In this document: positions 25,019-37,811 of the stretch, piece by piece | Layout: the number at the start of each line of letters is the position of its first letter | How positions within the stretch are numbered: position 1 is the first letter of the stretch | DNA from: Azolla caroliniana | Taxonomy: Eukaryota; Polypodiophyta | Assembly (NCBI GenBank): GCA_043228905.1 | Contig: JBHGNT010000020.1 | Coordinates: 13,144,001 to 13,208,000 of the forward strand | Direction: 5' to 3' | DNA: 64,000 nt | Translations under genes and position numbers: made by a program | The notes under the pieces: model-generated | What the model was told of the DNA's origin: nothing | What the model saw: the letters and a program-made list of their open reading frames with translations, nothing else | The model's database searches: none

Positions 25019-26167
25019 TTTCATGATGGCAGATTTCACCATTTCTTCGAGTGTTGGCGTACATTGGGCATCCCTAATGAGGTGCTCATTCCCTTTTGGA
25101 AGGGTCTCTGGCGTCTCCACATGCCGGAAAAGATAAAGTTTTTTTGGTGGCAAATCGGTCATAATGTGGTTCCCGTTGGCGAATGGCTAGGTAAACCTGG
25201 CGGCCCGTTAGGCTGCCCACTTTGCCATTCACCTATTGAGACTCAAAGGCATTGTCTATGGGATTACCCTCAAACTCAAAAGGTATGGGATAGAGTGACT
25301 CGCCTCCTTGCGGCATGTGAAGTGGAAGGAACAACATCGTGGAGTGTTGTGGCATGGCTTGATCACTTCGTTGATAGGTGGACGGACGCCTTCAATGCGG
25401 ATAGTTGGTGCTACGTATGCATGAGAGGCAAAATCGCCAAGATTAGATTTGAGAGAGCCTTGCAGTCTGCATCCCCTAGGTTCCCGGACATTTGGATGTT
25501 GATTGCAGGCTTCACCTTGTGGTATGTATGGAAAGCGCATTGCTTAAAGGTCTTTCCGGATCTGGTGTGGCCCTTGGAGGAAGTGATCATGGACATATGG
25601 TTTGCGCTTATCAAATGCAGTCCGCATCCCCTAGGTTCCCGAACATTTGGATGTTGATTACAGGCTTCACCTTGTGGTATGTATGGAAAGCGCGTTGCCT
25701 AAAGGTCTTTCCGGATCTGGTGCAGCCCCTGGAGGAAGTGATCATGGACATATGGTTTGCGCTTATCAGATGCCTGCGAGGGCAATTGGATGAGGTTTGC
25801 AGCCATTCCACTGACCGTTTGCGCTTTTGGCAGGAATGGCGGAACACGCCTATGGTGACACAAGGAGGAAGTGGCCCGAGGTGGAACTACCAGCCCCCAC
25901 ATTGGTTGTTTCCGTCTCACTTACCACCCTCCCTTCGCTGTCGACCCCAGGAGTTGTCTCGTACTAGCCATCTCTGAAGGGCATCGTTTTTAGCTATAGG
26001 TACTTACATTAAGTAGTTAGTTTGAAAGGCGATGTAACTAGTCTCATTTTCTTAAACTTGATCGGAGGGAGATTCCCCAATCTATGTATAAGCCTCCTTT
26101 GTATAGTCTCTTTGTAATAATCCTTCCTAACTAATGGGAAAGTAGCTTCATTTTGGAAGAAAAAAAA
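25019..26167 (+). mobile_element. 5'-truncated LINE (non-LTR retrotransposon) fragment
   Basis: The 1149-bp insert is bounded by identical 15-bp direct repeats and ends in a poly-A tail (26160-26169). It encodes only the C-terminal part of a LINE ORF2. The zinc-binding domain downstream of reverse transcriptase is visible as LHMPEKIKFFWWQIGHNVVP, then CPLCHSPIETQRHCLWDYP. The frame is open from before 25064 to 25657. A 155-bp tandem duplication (25461-25615 and 25616-25770) then shifts it, and it resumes open in the shifted frame to a stop at 25977. With one copy of the duplication removed the ORF would be uninterrupted, which implies a young insertion. A 3' UTR of about 180 bp follows. Confidence 0.87.
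25461..25770 (+). repeat. 155-bp tandem duplication inside the LINE ORF
   Basis: Two head-to-tail copies begin TGCAGTCTGCATCCCCTAGG and TGCAGTCCGCATCCCCTAGG and differ at roughly nine positions. Because 155 is not a multiple of three, it introduces a frameshift. Confidence 0.9.
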
Positions 26168-26182
26168 AAGTAGTTCCAACAA

Positions 26183-27849
26183 ATGTGCAAATTATGGCAT
26201 TCATCTTATTCAATATGGGTTGTAACTAAATAATTTGTTCTTTTTAAGGAATTTCTTACTTATACCGCACATGTTTAATGTTTCCATAAACCCATGTCAA
26301 GTTTTAGAAGGTATTGATTAGTAAGCAGAAGCACGACATGGAACATGAGCCTAGATGGACTCTATCTTATCTATCTCAAGACTTTGAATTTCAAGAAATA
26401 TGGTTTAATTTATCTTTGGCGGCCCATGAATTCTTGGCCCAAACTAGTTTTCAATCATTTCTCTATTTATGATATATTATGATTGTCCAAGTTTTACGAA
26501 CATGAATCTCTCCCCTAGGGCTTTGTATTGTCATTTTGTTTTAATATAGACATACTTTTATGATAATTTAGATAAACTAATTCAACTATTGTAATGGCAG
26601 GGTAAGCTGACTCATGTGAGAGCAAGGTGCATGTAAAAATCTTGGAGATATGGTGTACAAACATGTGTAGTTCTTGTATAGACACATCAAATCAACTATG
26701 GATGTGCGCACAATGGAGTCGGTTGGTATACTCCTTTATCCAACACAACTTTTGGATTTCTTATGATTTTATAATACCAAGGTGTATCTCTTTTAAAAAA
26801 AAAAAAAGGTTCCTATAAAGCAAAATTGTGAAAGTTGCCAAATCAACCTTCATGTTAGCCTATGTATTTGTTACAGTACTCGATGACGTTCATGAAACAA
26901 AAATATCTCTCTCAAGATGGAAGTACACCATATAACCCAATATTGAAGATAGTTAAACACAACCTTACATGGTGGGGAGAGTAGAGTTGTAACACCCTCA
27001 ATGAAAACTCATGAAAAAGGTGATAATATGATCCCAACTAATGATGTACAATATTGGGACATAACCACCCAATTTGTTACGAGCATAATTGTATAAACCC
27101 CAGTCCTCTAACTTTAAGGTTAGAAGGAATATTCTAATTCATAAGGAATGAAGGCTAAAGATTGAGTTATTCCAATGCTTGACCACTCAGAATAAAGTAG
27201 TCAAGTGTGAAATAGACAAGGGCTTAGGGTTTAAGCATAAATAAGAAGGTTTGCTACCTTCATGAAGGGGATCATCTTTATTGCTTTTTATAGAGACTTT
27301 GAATGAGTGGCAAAGCTTTAGCTACAAACGCTTGCTCCTCTTGCTTCAAAGGAAGGTACATTCCACGTCGGAACTCGGTAGTATGGGACAATGATGGATA
27401 TTTCTATCACATTCGTTAGGGGTGGTCAGGTGGTCTAGCACCAGTTTTCGTTATTTTCTCCTTAATTTTGCTAAATGTCAATTAAGATTCTTACACAAAT
27501 GGCTCTAGCAATTAGGCATGTAATGAACATGTGTTTGGCACCTACATCAACCAATATACAAAAAAACATAAACCATCTAAATCATGTCTTCATTTTTAAG
27601 TCATTATCAAACACAATCCCCCACCATTGCACACTAAACAAACACCTTCAAATGGAATTGAGGATGAGATTACCATCATGCATAAAAAACTAAGCACCTC
27701 CATATTACACATTGGGTAATGTGCCATGTATCTGAGATTGTCTTCACTAACCAAGCTATGCCCTCAACCAACTTATGGTACATATCATTGGCGTGCATTA
27801 TAAATTTCAAATTTTAACTATCAAGTGACCAGTTCCATGGCTCCTCTAC
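26183..27849. other. AT-rich intergenic sequence
   Basis: No coding region, RNA gene or ordered repeat is supported. Short A-runs (26796-26808) and scattered short open frames are consistent with neutral spacer. Confidence 0.55.
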
Positions 27850-29650
27850 CACCAACTTTAGAATAAGTGTCGCTAGAATAGGTAATCACAATATGGATTG
27901 CCAAATATATCGACCATGTCCAAGAGGTATATGAAATCTAGTTCACACTGTATGGGACAACTACAATTTGTTTGCATGACCCTAAATGAGTATTTTCCAT
28001 AGTTACCAAGCCAAAATTTGTTATTCAATAGAACATTGACTTTACACCTTCTTTTCCATCCCAATGAATGTAATAGTTCCGACATGATTACCTATAGTGG
28101 TGATGTTATATTTTTTGCACATAGGGGGTTTGCTAGTTGAACAATTTCAAATTCTGTTGCCAAGAGAACAATAATTGTTGAGCCATAATATATATTGACC
28201 AAGAATTATTCAGAACATGCCACCACAAAGTTGTAATTCTCATTTTCCCATGGTACTATCAACCTTTTCCACAAACTCATAATTTATCTCTACCAAGGTT
28301 GACATACCAATACACATCATTTTATGGAATCTTTGAGCAACCATATGATCCTCCAAGTTTAATAGGATTGCTTCTCCTAAAGGCTTTGGGGTACATATAT
28401 GGCTCCATGAAATGTAACTCGTGCCAACTAGTTTTGCCTCTTCCTTCCATAATGCATATTTTAGCGATGTGCCAAACGATAAAGTGAATTCGTTGTCCAT
28501 GGTAACAACACACAAAAAATAAGAAATCATTTTATTGTTATTCCTTGTACCACTTTGAAACAAGTACCAAACGATCATGCTTAGGACTTCTAATGTACAA
28601 TTGCACCCAATATCCAATTCAAACTTCAAGAGGGTGAGATGTTAACACTAATAAGGTAACTTACTTGGTGGCAAATCTTACATTGATCATGTCATCCAAG
28701 ATAATAAAAATCTCTCTTAATGCATCATGTAAGCACAAACTTCCACATATTAATATATGATATTCGTGCCAATGCAAATACATTTCGCACTTTCGTGGGT
28801 TTAGCTATATTATCATGTAGATGATTGAGGAGCACAATGGACATATACCAATGCACAAGCTTTCACTTCTTCGTCTAGTTGTAGAGCAAGACCAACTATT
28901 TCCCACATTCTATGAATTCATGTATTTTAATCGAGTGTATAACACTATCAAAAAATAATGGGCTCAAGGGTCGTCCTTGTCAATGGTATTGCCTTAGCGA
29001 ATCCAACCATTTAACATAACATGTGATACTACACCTAACCACAACATAAAAGTGAGACGAGAAATCGTTGTGCGAAAAAAACCCATATAAGACATAAGTT
29101 GGGCAACAAGGAACCAACTTACATGATCATAGGCCTTCTCTATACTTGTATCATTACAATTTCTTGCTTTCATTCCTTTGCATAATATACACGCATTTTC
29201 ACATGTAAAATAGTATGAAGGATGTCCCTTTCCACAACAAACCCATATTGCATTAGATGGACAATAGACAATAACACCTATTGAAGCTAATTTGTTGCTA
29301 ATTTGGCAAAAAATGTGTACAACCCATTAATAGTATTGAACTTTGACCAATGGACATGAAGGAGACCATTTTTGGGAGAAGCTTAATAAGACCAAATTTC
29401 CATGAATCAGGCATCTTACGAAAACTCCACTCTTCTTGTAACAATATTGCAAGAATGCCTTTAAGCTTTTCAACAAAAGCATTAAAAATATTATGTGATT
29501 ACATTCTACAATTCAGGATTTCATCATTTGAAAGATGTGAAAGTACAAACTCGTCTTCCTTCATATCTTCCTCCGAGGTCATCATGACATGTCGCCCAAA
29601 CTTGTCCTTGATTGATTCAACTAACATTTATTGTGATTGTCTAATCTCAT
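27850..29650 (-). pseudogene. Decayed LINE with reverse-transcriptase remnants
   Basis: On the minus strand, pieces in several frames follow the order of a plant LINE ORF2. Near 29430-29370 there is DSWKFGLIKLLPK. Near 29150-28950 there is IEKAYDHVSWFLVAQLMSYM with MLNGWI after it, the fingers/palm region of reverse transcriptase. Near 28440-28330 there is YISWSHICTPKPLGEAILLN, the conserved stretch after the RT. Stops and frameshifts separate every block, so it is an old copy. The part from 28100 to 27850 probably continues the 3' portion but shows no clear domain. Confidence 0.65.
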
Positions 29651-30378
29651 AATTTCAGAAACATTCTTGATATAAATGAGTCTCGAAAGGTTGAATACAA
29701 TGATCAATAATTACTCAAGGATTTGTTCTCAAATCACCGTCGATCTTTAGACGTGCCATTTTTAATCTAGCATGTGGGCCATGTGACTATTGAAAATATT
29801 GATGTGATTGACAATTTTGATCATATAATTATTGTTTCATGCCCATCATAGGGCAAACCTACTAGTTTGACTTATTCAAAATGAATTAGTGAGTTAAATT
29901 TGTTGTTGAAGGCAACCGATTCATATTTGCTTGCCAAAGAAACTCTCACAAATATGTAATTGAAGTTTGAAGTTATCATTTCGTATCCAATGTTAGACAC
30001 CACCATGGACAGAATGAGTAAAATGTTATGCTCTATTTTAATTAGTAACCAATCTCTATATTCAATTAACTTATAATGGATATCATTGATGTGTGATTCA
30101 TCATTTTGAAGTAATCCCAAGGAGTATTGTTTGTTATTATCAAATATACAATCTCTCCATGGTTCCTCTGCCACCAATGCCACGATAAAGCCCACAAAGT
30201 TAGGTGAACCAAATAGTCATAGTGAAATATATTCATGTTGAGAATGTATATGGAAGCTAGTTAACATAGTTACAAATCCAAGGATTTTTCTACTAGAGTT
30301 AAATAGCATTTTGTATGGTCATTGCCATACAATTCAATTCAACTTGAGAATTTCTTTTCCATGCCGCGCACACACACG

Positions 30379-30426
<48 letters not shown>

Positions 30427-31945
30427 TGTCCAGCGAGGTTGAAAGCACATCTCACTCCAAAATTGACCATAATTTTATGGTTCCTCAAAATTTTAAGGTA
30501 TGTAAGAACCCTTATTTAGAATCATCAAGGGAGTGTAAAAACAGTTGGTGGTTTAGACAGTATCATGCAATAACTTCCTAACCATCCTAACCAAAAACTT
30601 GGAGATTCATATGGTACAAGTTACAACATCCATATGATGCATTGGGACTACTATTATAGTCAATTAGGACTTAATGTAAAATAATCAATGACGTTCTTGA
30701 AGTAATGTTTTTTTGGTAAAAAAAAAACAATGACATTCTTTTTACAAGACCCATGAATAAAAAGCCTAAAGTTGTAGTTTCATGTAATTTGTTATTAATG
30801 AAATTGGTTTAAAATTTCATGTCCAAAATCAATTGAATTTCTCAAATTTGTGATGCAAGATAGGCTTACTATATATATCTCAAATAAATTTCACAATCAT
30901 GGTGCCTTCATCTACCACATTCCACCCTTCCAATCAATGACATATATAACTCCAACTTCTAATGGTTCGCTCTATTGTACGTGTCCTTTTGGTTGGCAAT
31001 TGACTTGTCTTTATATGTATGGGTCCCATGCACAATTACATTGCATTTTGGTCCTTCCTCACTATATGATGTATTTCCTTATAATCCAATCAAAACCGAC
31101 ACATGCATCAATATAGACAAGAACAAAGAGGAGGTTAGGTACACAAATTTCACGTGTTATGATTTGTTTCAAAATAAAATTCTTATGGAAATGAAACAAG
31201 ATAGAGGCAATAACTTATTGTGGAGTGTACAATTATCTCCTCATGTTTTAATTTGCATTTGAGCAATATCTAGAACAACTATAAAGGGAAATAACTAACA
31301 AAAATATAGTGCATATGTGATTAATAATTTTGTTCTTATGTAGAGGTGCAAAGGTGCTTATTAATTCTAAAGTCAATGTTCATAATATTTTATGGTAGCT
31401 TCTCGAGGGCAAATTCCCAAGGAACAGGTATGACAATATATATTCATGAAAAGTTATGGCTTGATACCAATTCACAAACATTGAACAAAACCCCTTTAAT
31501 TTTCAAAGATTCAAAGAGGCTTGTGTTTATATTGCAATCTCTAAAATACTCGGGCTATTTTTTGAGTATCTAAAATTCAATAGTTTCACGTTACTAATGT
31601 TTGATTGCCGACATGCTATGGTTGTCATTAGATGTGTCATATCGTGGTACAATACAAAAATAAAAAAGTTCTAAAGTCATTGGTGGTTCCTCATTTTCCT
31701 TTTTATGGTATGTACAATAAAACACTTTAGATGCTTCACAAGTACATGATCAAGGGCCCATGCATGTATTCAAAGATGGTCAAGACAACATTGAGTTCAA
31801 AGGTATGGATGTTGACAAAATCATTATGCAAAAGATAATCTTGACATGATATGTTGAAAAGGCTAAATGATATGAATAAAAACACCTTGCAATTAGGTTT
31901 TTTTTCCCTAAAAAATATCCTCCATTGGTATTAAAAGAGTCCACT
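29651..31945. other. Intergenic region with a CT microsatellite
   Basis: The minus strand around 30195-29870 weakly resembles the 3' portion of the LINE relic at 27.85 kb (both contain CCATGG-TCCTCT-CCACCAA on the + strand), so it may be a second old copy. A pure CT run lies at 30381-30422. No gene is supported. Confidence 0.45.
30381..30422 (+). repeat. (CT)21 microsatellite
   Basis: An uninterrupted CT dinucleotide run follows a short CA tract (30369-30380). Confidence 0.95.
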
Positions 31946-31953
31946 ATTACAAT

Positions 31954-32236
31954 CATAGTATGAACCATACGTAGCATACGTGCATTCGCATTCATGAATG
32001 TTTCAATAATTCGCGCAAGAAAAACACCCTCAAAGAATGATAAATACCATACTTTTGGATTAACTATTTATTATGAGGTAAATAAGCCTAAAATTTGGAA
32101 AAAACAAAAAAAAACATTAAAAAAATGAGAAAAAAACAAAAAAAAAACACAAGAATGTTTGAATAACATTCACATTCGTTATCCAATGTAGGAAAACGAA
32201 TGTTATGTTAGACGAACACGAATTTTACGTGTTATG
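31954..32236. mobile_element. hAT-like MITE, CATAGTA family, copy 1
   Basis: This is a 283-bp non-coding element beginning CATAGTATGAACCATACG and ending TTTTACGTGTTATG. It is flanked by identical 8-bp duplications ATTACAAT (31946-31953 and 32237-32244). It shares its whole length with the copy at 44799-45082, including an A-rich centre with AAAAAACAAAAAA runs and a hairpin-forming ATTCGTTTTCC-like end (decayed here). The 8-bp duplication suggests a hAT-superfamily transposase acting in trans. Confidence 0.85.
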
Positions 32237-32244
32237 ATTACAAT

Positions 32245-34960
32245 GAATATTGCATGTGAATGTGGTTGCATAAAGGCTTAGACTTTATTTCAGGATACAT
32301 TTGGTTTAACATTGGACAACCATATATCCATCGTGGTTAATATTAAACCCTTTTATCATTGCATTCCAAGATGCAATGTCCCTTGTAGGCTACACAACAT
32401 TTTGCATATAAGTCGACCAAACTGCGTCCAACAAAAAGATATTGCAAATAGGTTTTCTTATAGTGTCACTCAATAATGCTTGAAAATTACGCAAAGATGT
32501 CAAGGATGGCGGTCCTAAGGATGCATATGATCGAATGATATGCAATGACACAGGGTTAGTATATGATAATATAAGATGATTGTGCACATATATAGAAGTT
32601 AGGACCACTTTAAAACTACATATTCTCGAAATAGTTTGGGAGATGTATCACATCTCAATGACGTATGATTACTTGATACATAGGGAGAAAATGGCAAGGT
32701 CCATGGAGATTTATTGAACAAATCTTTCATCGATTAAAAAGGGTTTGTAATAAATTCTACTCCAAAAGGGATAAAATTTATGAAGGATATATCACATACA
32801 AGTTGGGAACCCATTAACACAATTCAAAACATTGCAAAGGGGTTATTCACATGTCCAAATGTATGTGTGTATTGTGTTAATATGATGGTACATCAAAATA
32901 ACGTAATCCAAGGATTGAGAACTTCTGTAATATCGAATGAAAAGTTGTGTTTCATCTTTCTTTCCTTTGGTTTGAATAAAGGGCAACTATTCTTGTTACA
33001 TATATTGTGTTGCAAATTTATTCTCATTATTTTTAGATGGACAATCATGAGATTGTTCGGTGCCGCATTGGAGGGTAGAAATTTGTGTTCCTCAACCGTG
33101 GTACTTAAACAATGTTGCTTTTCTCCATTGAAGGACAAAATAATGTGATGGTTTTGGTGACATGGAAGGCATTTATAATCCATACTTGGGCCCATCCGTT
33201 CTAAGCATAAATGCACATACAAACATAAATGCGTACCAACTACAAGTTGTCTCACACCAAGGATATTATCGACATTTGTTGCGTTTATCGAAGAAAATAT
33301 GTTTCTAGGCACAATAACGTTTTAATCTCTATAAGCTCTTTATAATTATTTGATCAATCAGAAAGAGAGGAAGGGATTACAACTTTTTTAATAATTTATG
33401 CAACAATAATGTGCTTCTTGGTAGACATTAATGTACGACTCACGAGTAAGATCACTGGGTATTCAATTATGGTCATTTTGATAGTGAAAGCTTTCTAATC
33501 ACTCATAGATTGTGAATTGTGTGCATCAAAAGAGTTTGCTTTGCTAGCTAATGCGAAGTAGTGTTTATTTGGAAAAAAAAAAGAGTTTGCAAATAAAGTC
33601 TAATTGTATCAAACAAGATTGGCAATATAATAAATATAATATAGTGAGTGTGTGTGACGAAAACTATTTCCTAACAATTACTACTCGATGGTCTATAGTG
33701 AGGCCATCCATAAAGAAGATGGAAAAACATTAATGAAGTGATGTTTTTTACACACCATACAAATATGGTAGATTACATCACATTTTTTCGATGTTTACTT
33801 TGTCTGCTTATAATTAATTTGATGACATTTAAGTCTTAATGAAAAACTGCAATTTGACACTAGATGTATTTGTATGTAGAGAAGCTCTTGAATGCCCTTT
33901 CACGATGCTACTTTCACCATACAAAGCAAAACATATATCCAGATCTTGCTCCTATATAAAAAACACTATATCGTACATAGCAAAATATATGCATTGATAA
34001 AACCAGAAATGCTTTAAATTTCAAGCATGGATGACGAGAAGGGCATTCTCAATTCTATTTTACTCGATCTTATTAAGTTGGACATAGTAATTCCTTGCTT
34101 TGGTATTTAATGGAAGCTCCAATGACATTTTATCCTCATACTAGTCCATATGTGTTATCCTGGGGAATGATTTTGTTTGGCCCATCAACATTGTTCTTGG
34201 TGCACTCTCTAGTGCTTCATCCAAGCTTTGTTCCAACACTCTATTTGTAGCCGAGCTTCTTATTTGAGTATTGGCATGAATATTGAACTTTTAGTTTGTG
34301 ATTCTCTCTTTCCTCGAAAGCGGTGTTTTTGCCTGTTTGATTATTATTCGTTCCCTTCAAAAATGGGGATTTATTCTTTTGTCTTTGTTTTGCCGTCATG
34401 CCCGAGTTTGGTTATGCATGAGTAGGCCAACCTATTTTTGTAATTGCCAAGCCTTTTTGTCCTCGCACGAGCATTATTATTTCCTAGTACAATTCCTAAA
34501 TCCTAAATTTTATTGATGTCTCTCCCTTACTATCTCAAACCTTCATGATTGTACCATGACCTCTTTATTAACTACAAAAACCTGAAAATTCAGCCATATT
34601 TAGCTTTGCTCTTTAGTTTATTTTCCCCCTTTGTGTTTATAGATGCTTTATCTAATTCTTTGTGGGCGTCTTGGTTTCCCTCGATACCTTTGTTTTGCCC
34701 TAAGGTTGGAACAGATAACAACATGTTATGCATGTAATAGATTAGTGATATTTGGTGTTTAACTTATGGCCGAAACTCCACAAATAGCGAACATGTGTTA
34801 TGCTTAAGATCATTCTTTGGCTCTCTTTCTCTCTCTTGACAATATGCAATGGATGAGTATACAATCTCATTGCCAATAAGAGTATTGATTCTTGTAGCAC
34901 ACTCCTTCACACTCAATCATACAAACTAGGTATCAAAGTTGTGTCATGGCATCAAAATGT
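32245..34960. other. Intergenic sequence, no gene identified
   Basis: Frames such as a 139-codon one at 33312-32893 on the minus strand have no recognisable domain, no splice-linked partners and a composition like random AT-rich DNA. I could not assign any of this stretch. Confidence 0.5.
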
Positions 34961-34970
34961 TTCAAATTTG

Positions 34971-35045
34971 TTTACGACATGTAAAGTATGTGGCGAAAGC
35001 CTACTAGAGGATGAATATCACTTTCTTTTTAAATGCTCAACATAA
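34971..35045 (+). pseudogene. Zinc-knuckle remnant of a LINE-type ORF
   Basis: One frame reads CKVCGESLLEDEYHFLFKC, the C-x2-C...E-D-E-x-H-F-L...C pattern found at the end of some LINE proteins. The frame is closed on both sides and no reverse-transcriptase blocks were found nearby, so this is an isolated relic if real. Confidence 0.4.
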
Positions 35046-37811
35046 ATTGTGATTGATGAAAGCTACAATGACATATTAAGAGGGGGTGGTCGCGTGAGTA
35101 TCAAACATATCGTGTTAATTCATGAACTCTATGTTAGGGCCATTAGTATATGAGGACGAGAGATTGTGTTTTATTCTTCTTGATTTATGAATTGTCGGTC
35201 TTGTGGTTCTTGCACACCCTAGGTAGCTAATAACTATGTTTATGAAGACGATGGTTCACACCATGCTATCATGTTTCTTACATAATTATACTAAAAATGT
35301 TGTTCCCTTTCATTTTTATTAGATTCTTATTTTAAGTGACATTATGGTCATATAAGTTAATGATTGTGCTTTGCCATGTGTAGGGTATAAGTTCAAGTCT
35401 ATCAACGAGGTTCAATGGTTTAGTCATGACTCATTATATAAATCATTATAATTCTAGTTTTCCATCGTGCACACTAACAATTTGCTTCTAGAAGTAGGGC
35501 TTCACAAATTTGTTCTCCAAAACGCAATCATAATGAATGACATCATCTGATTGATCAGATGTACTAGATTTTGTATCTTACAATAAGAAGTGAGATGAAA
35601 TGTCTCCTTCTGCTTTTTCTAGGTAGAGTTTTCAAGTAATATACTAAGGTGCATCTTTCTTTTAATAAAAAACATTAAGAATGACATTGTGTTAATGAAT
35701 TTAATGGCATCTATAAACAATTGTATATATTGGGGTGTGAACCATGCATAGAAAGCATGCTTCACATGGGAATTCTATTATACATGTAAAACATTTAAAG
35801 ATTCATATCTTTGTTCAATTAAAATTTTGATTTTGGTTTGTGATAACCATTTTGGGGCAATGGATGTAGTATGTGATGAATGAGAAATTTAGAAAAACAA
35901 CATTAAAATATATCACACTTCTTGTATGTGAAATCCAGAGTTCGTGCTACAATAACGGTTTTTTGTTTTTGAAGGGGGGGAGTAAAGAAATAATGACCCT
36001 ACATTTACATTTCCAATTTTTCCATCTACATAAATTCTATTCAACTCAAAGTGCATGTTTTTTGTCAAACGAGGTAAAGGAATAATCATCCTATTTGTCA
36101 AGTAGCCTAATCATTGATTTGCACATGCAAAGGGCATCAAGCATTCGCGAAATTCATTTTTATTCCAATCTGTCATTTTATAATCTGGTCATTTAAAAAA
36201 TAATCTACATTTTGAATATTTGAAAAACAGGTTTAGTTCATATCGCATAATGTCTTCAATTGATCAACGAGTGATGATATAAATCCTCATATATATAATA
36301 CTATTTTCATGTAGACCCTCACTATGGGTTTACTTACGAAGTCTCATTGTGTAAAAGTGCCCTTTTATATACCTTCTAAAGCCATTATATATGTACCATT
36401 TTAAAACACAAGGTTCATTTTCTAATAGCATACTCGGCAATGTCAAACATAAAATCTTTCTTGTACAATTATTAAATGAGAAAATTCCAATCTAATGGGT
36501 AACATCATGTAAGCAAGATAATCTTAGGCTTTATTGGTGGACAATATCATTTTTATGTGCAAAGTAAGTAGAACTATAGGTGCAAGCTCATGTGTATTCA
36601 GTTTCTTTTATTTCTATTTGTGTTTAGTCTAATTGTGTGACCGTAACATGTCAAAGTTTCATTTGGAAATGGATGGCCTAGAATGTGTACTATCCTTGAC
36701 CTTTTCCTAAAGCAATCAACACTTTTCATGACAAGAATGATGTATTCCATCAGCTAACAATGAATAATTGTTCCATGCAACCTAGCTGGACATGTCAAAG
36801 CATCCACAAATGATGATTTTAGGCTGAGATAGAAGAAGTTAATGGACAAACATGCATAAATGGCTATATGCCAAGAGAGAATTGTGTCCACAATGACTAA
36901 TATTGAAGGAAGTTTTGTGGCTAACATAACTCCACATAATTGTATCATAGTGTCTTGTGTACATCATCTCATACATGGACTTGTGGCTATCGTAACTCGA
37001 CTGAAAGAGTAAGCAACTACTATTGAGAATGGCAAGAACTGCTGCAATGAGATTATCGTATCCTCAAAGAGTGCAAATCATGCACAACTAAGAAAAGAAT
37101 GAAAACAAACACAACCACTTCAACACTTGTATTTTGCTTGTGTAGTCACATGTTTTAAAATATGTGGCAATAATGAGAAAATGAATGGCAACAAGCAACA
37201 ATCGTTTTCATACTCCTATAGAGGTTGGTAACACATCAAAGTTGTTTTCTTTATGAAGGAATATGTTGGCTCTCTTCCTTGAAATATATTGCCTCATTGC
37301 TATGTTATACAACATTGGGCATATGTGATGTCGATACTTTCAAAGTATATACATGGTTTTCCACAAAGGACTGTAAGAAGATGATTCTTACTATTGAAAG
37401 AGGCCAATCACTACAAAGGCAATCTATATTGTCATATTAATCACATGGCTACAGTTCACAGCTGCAAGGAATACCATATGATGTACATCATAGAATGATC
37501 TTCGTCATAGTGTTTATTTTAATTCTCAGAACCAATCTCAATATAGATTTCCCCTCCCCTCAATCTTTGAATTCTCCAAAGCCAATATGATCTTGGTTAT
37601 GCATTAAATCTTGATCCTTAATAGCTTTCTATCTGAATCCTAATTTCAGTCTCAATCTGGATCTTGTATTTTCTCAAGCTTTGTATCCTTGAAGATTGCA
37701 ATAGTTTGGTCTTGTCTCCAAATCTTGATCTTTAATGTTTGTCCAACCATTATGTGGAAATCAATGAAAAAAAAATTCAACTCCGTATTGAAACAATTGC
37801 TATACTTCCCC
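35046..37811. other. Intergenic sequence downstream of the PPR gene
   Basis: The stretch is AT-rich and lacks coding signal or ordered repeats. The last few hundred bases should contain the 3' UTR of the minus-strand PPR gene at 37812-40457. Confidence 0.5.

Noticed and set aside
30322-30519. 65-codon frame with a long Ser-Leu repeat
   Set aside because: It is produced by the CT microsatellite.
32893-33312. 139-codon minus-strand frame
   Set aside because: No domain, no conserved motif and no splice partners; composition is like surrounding non-coding DNA.
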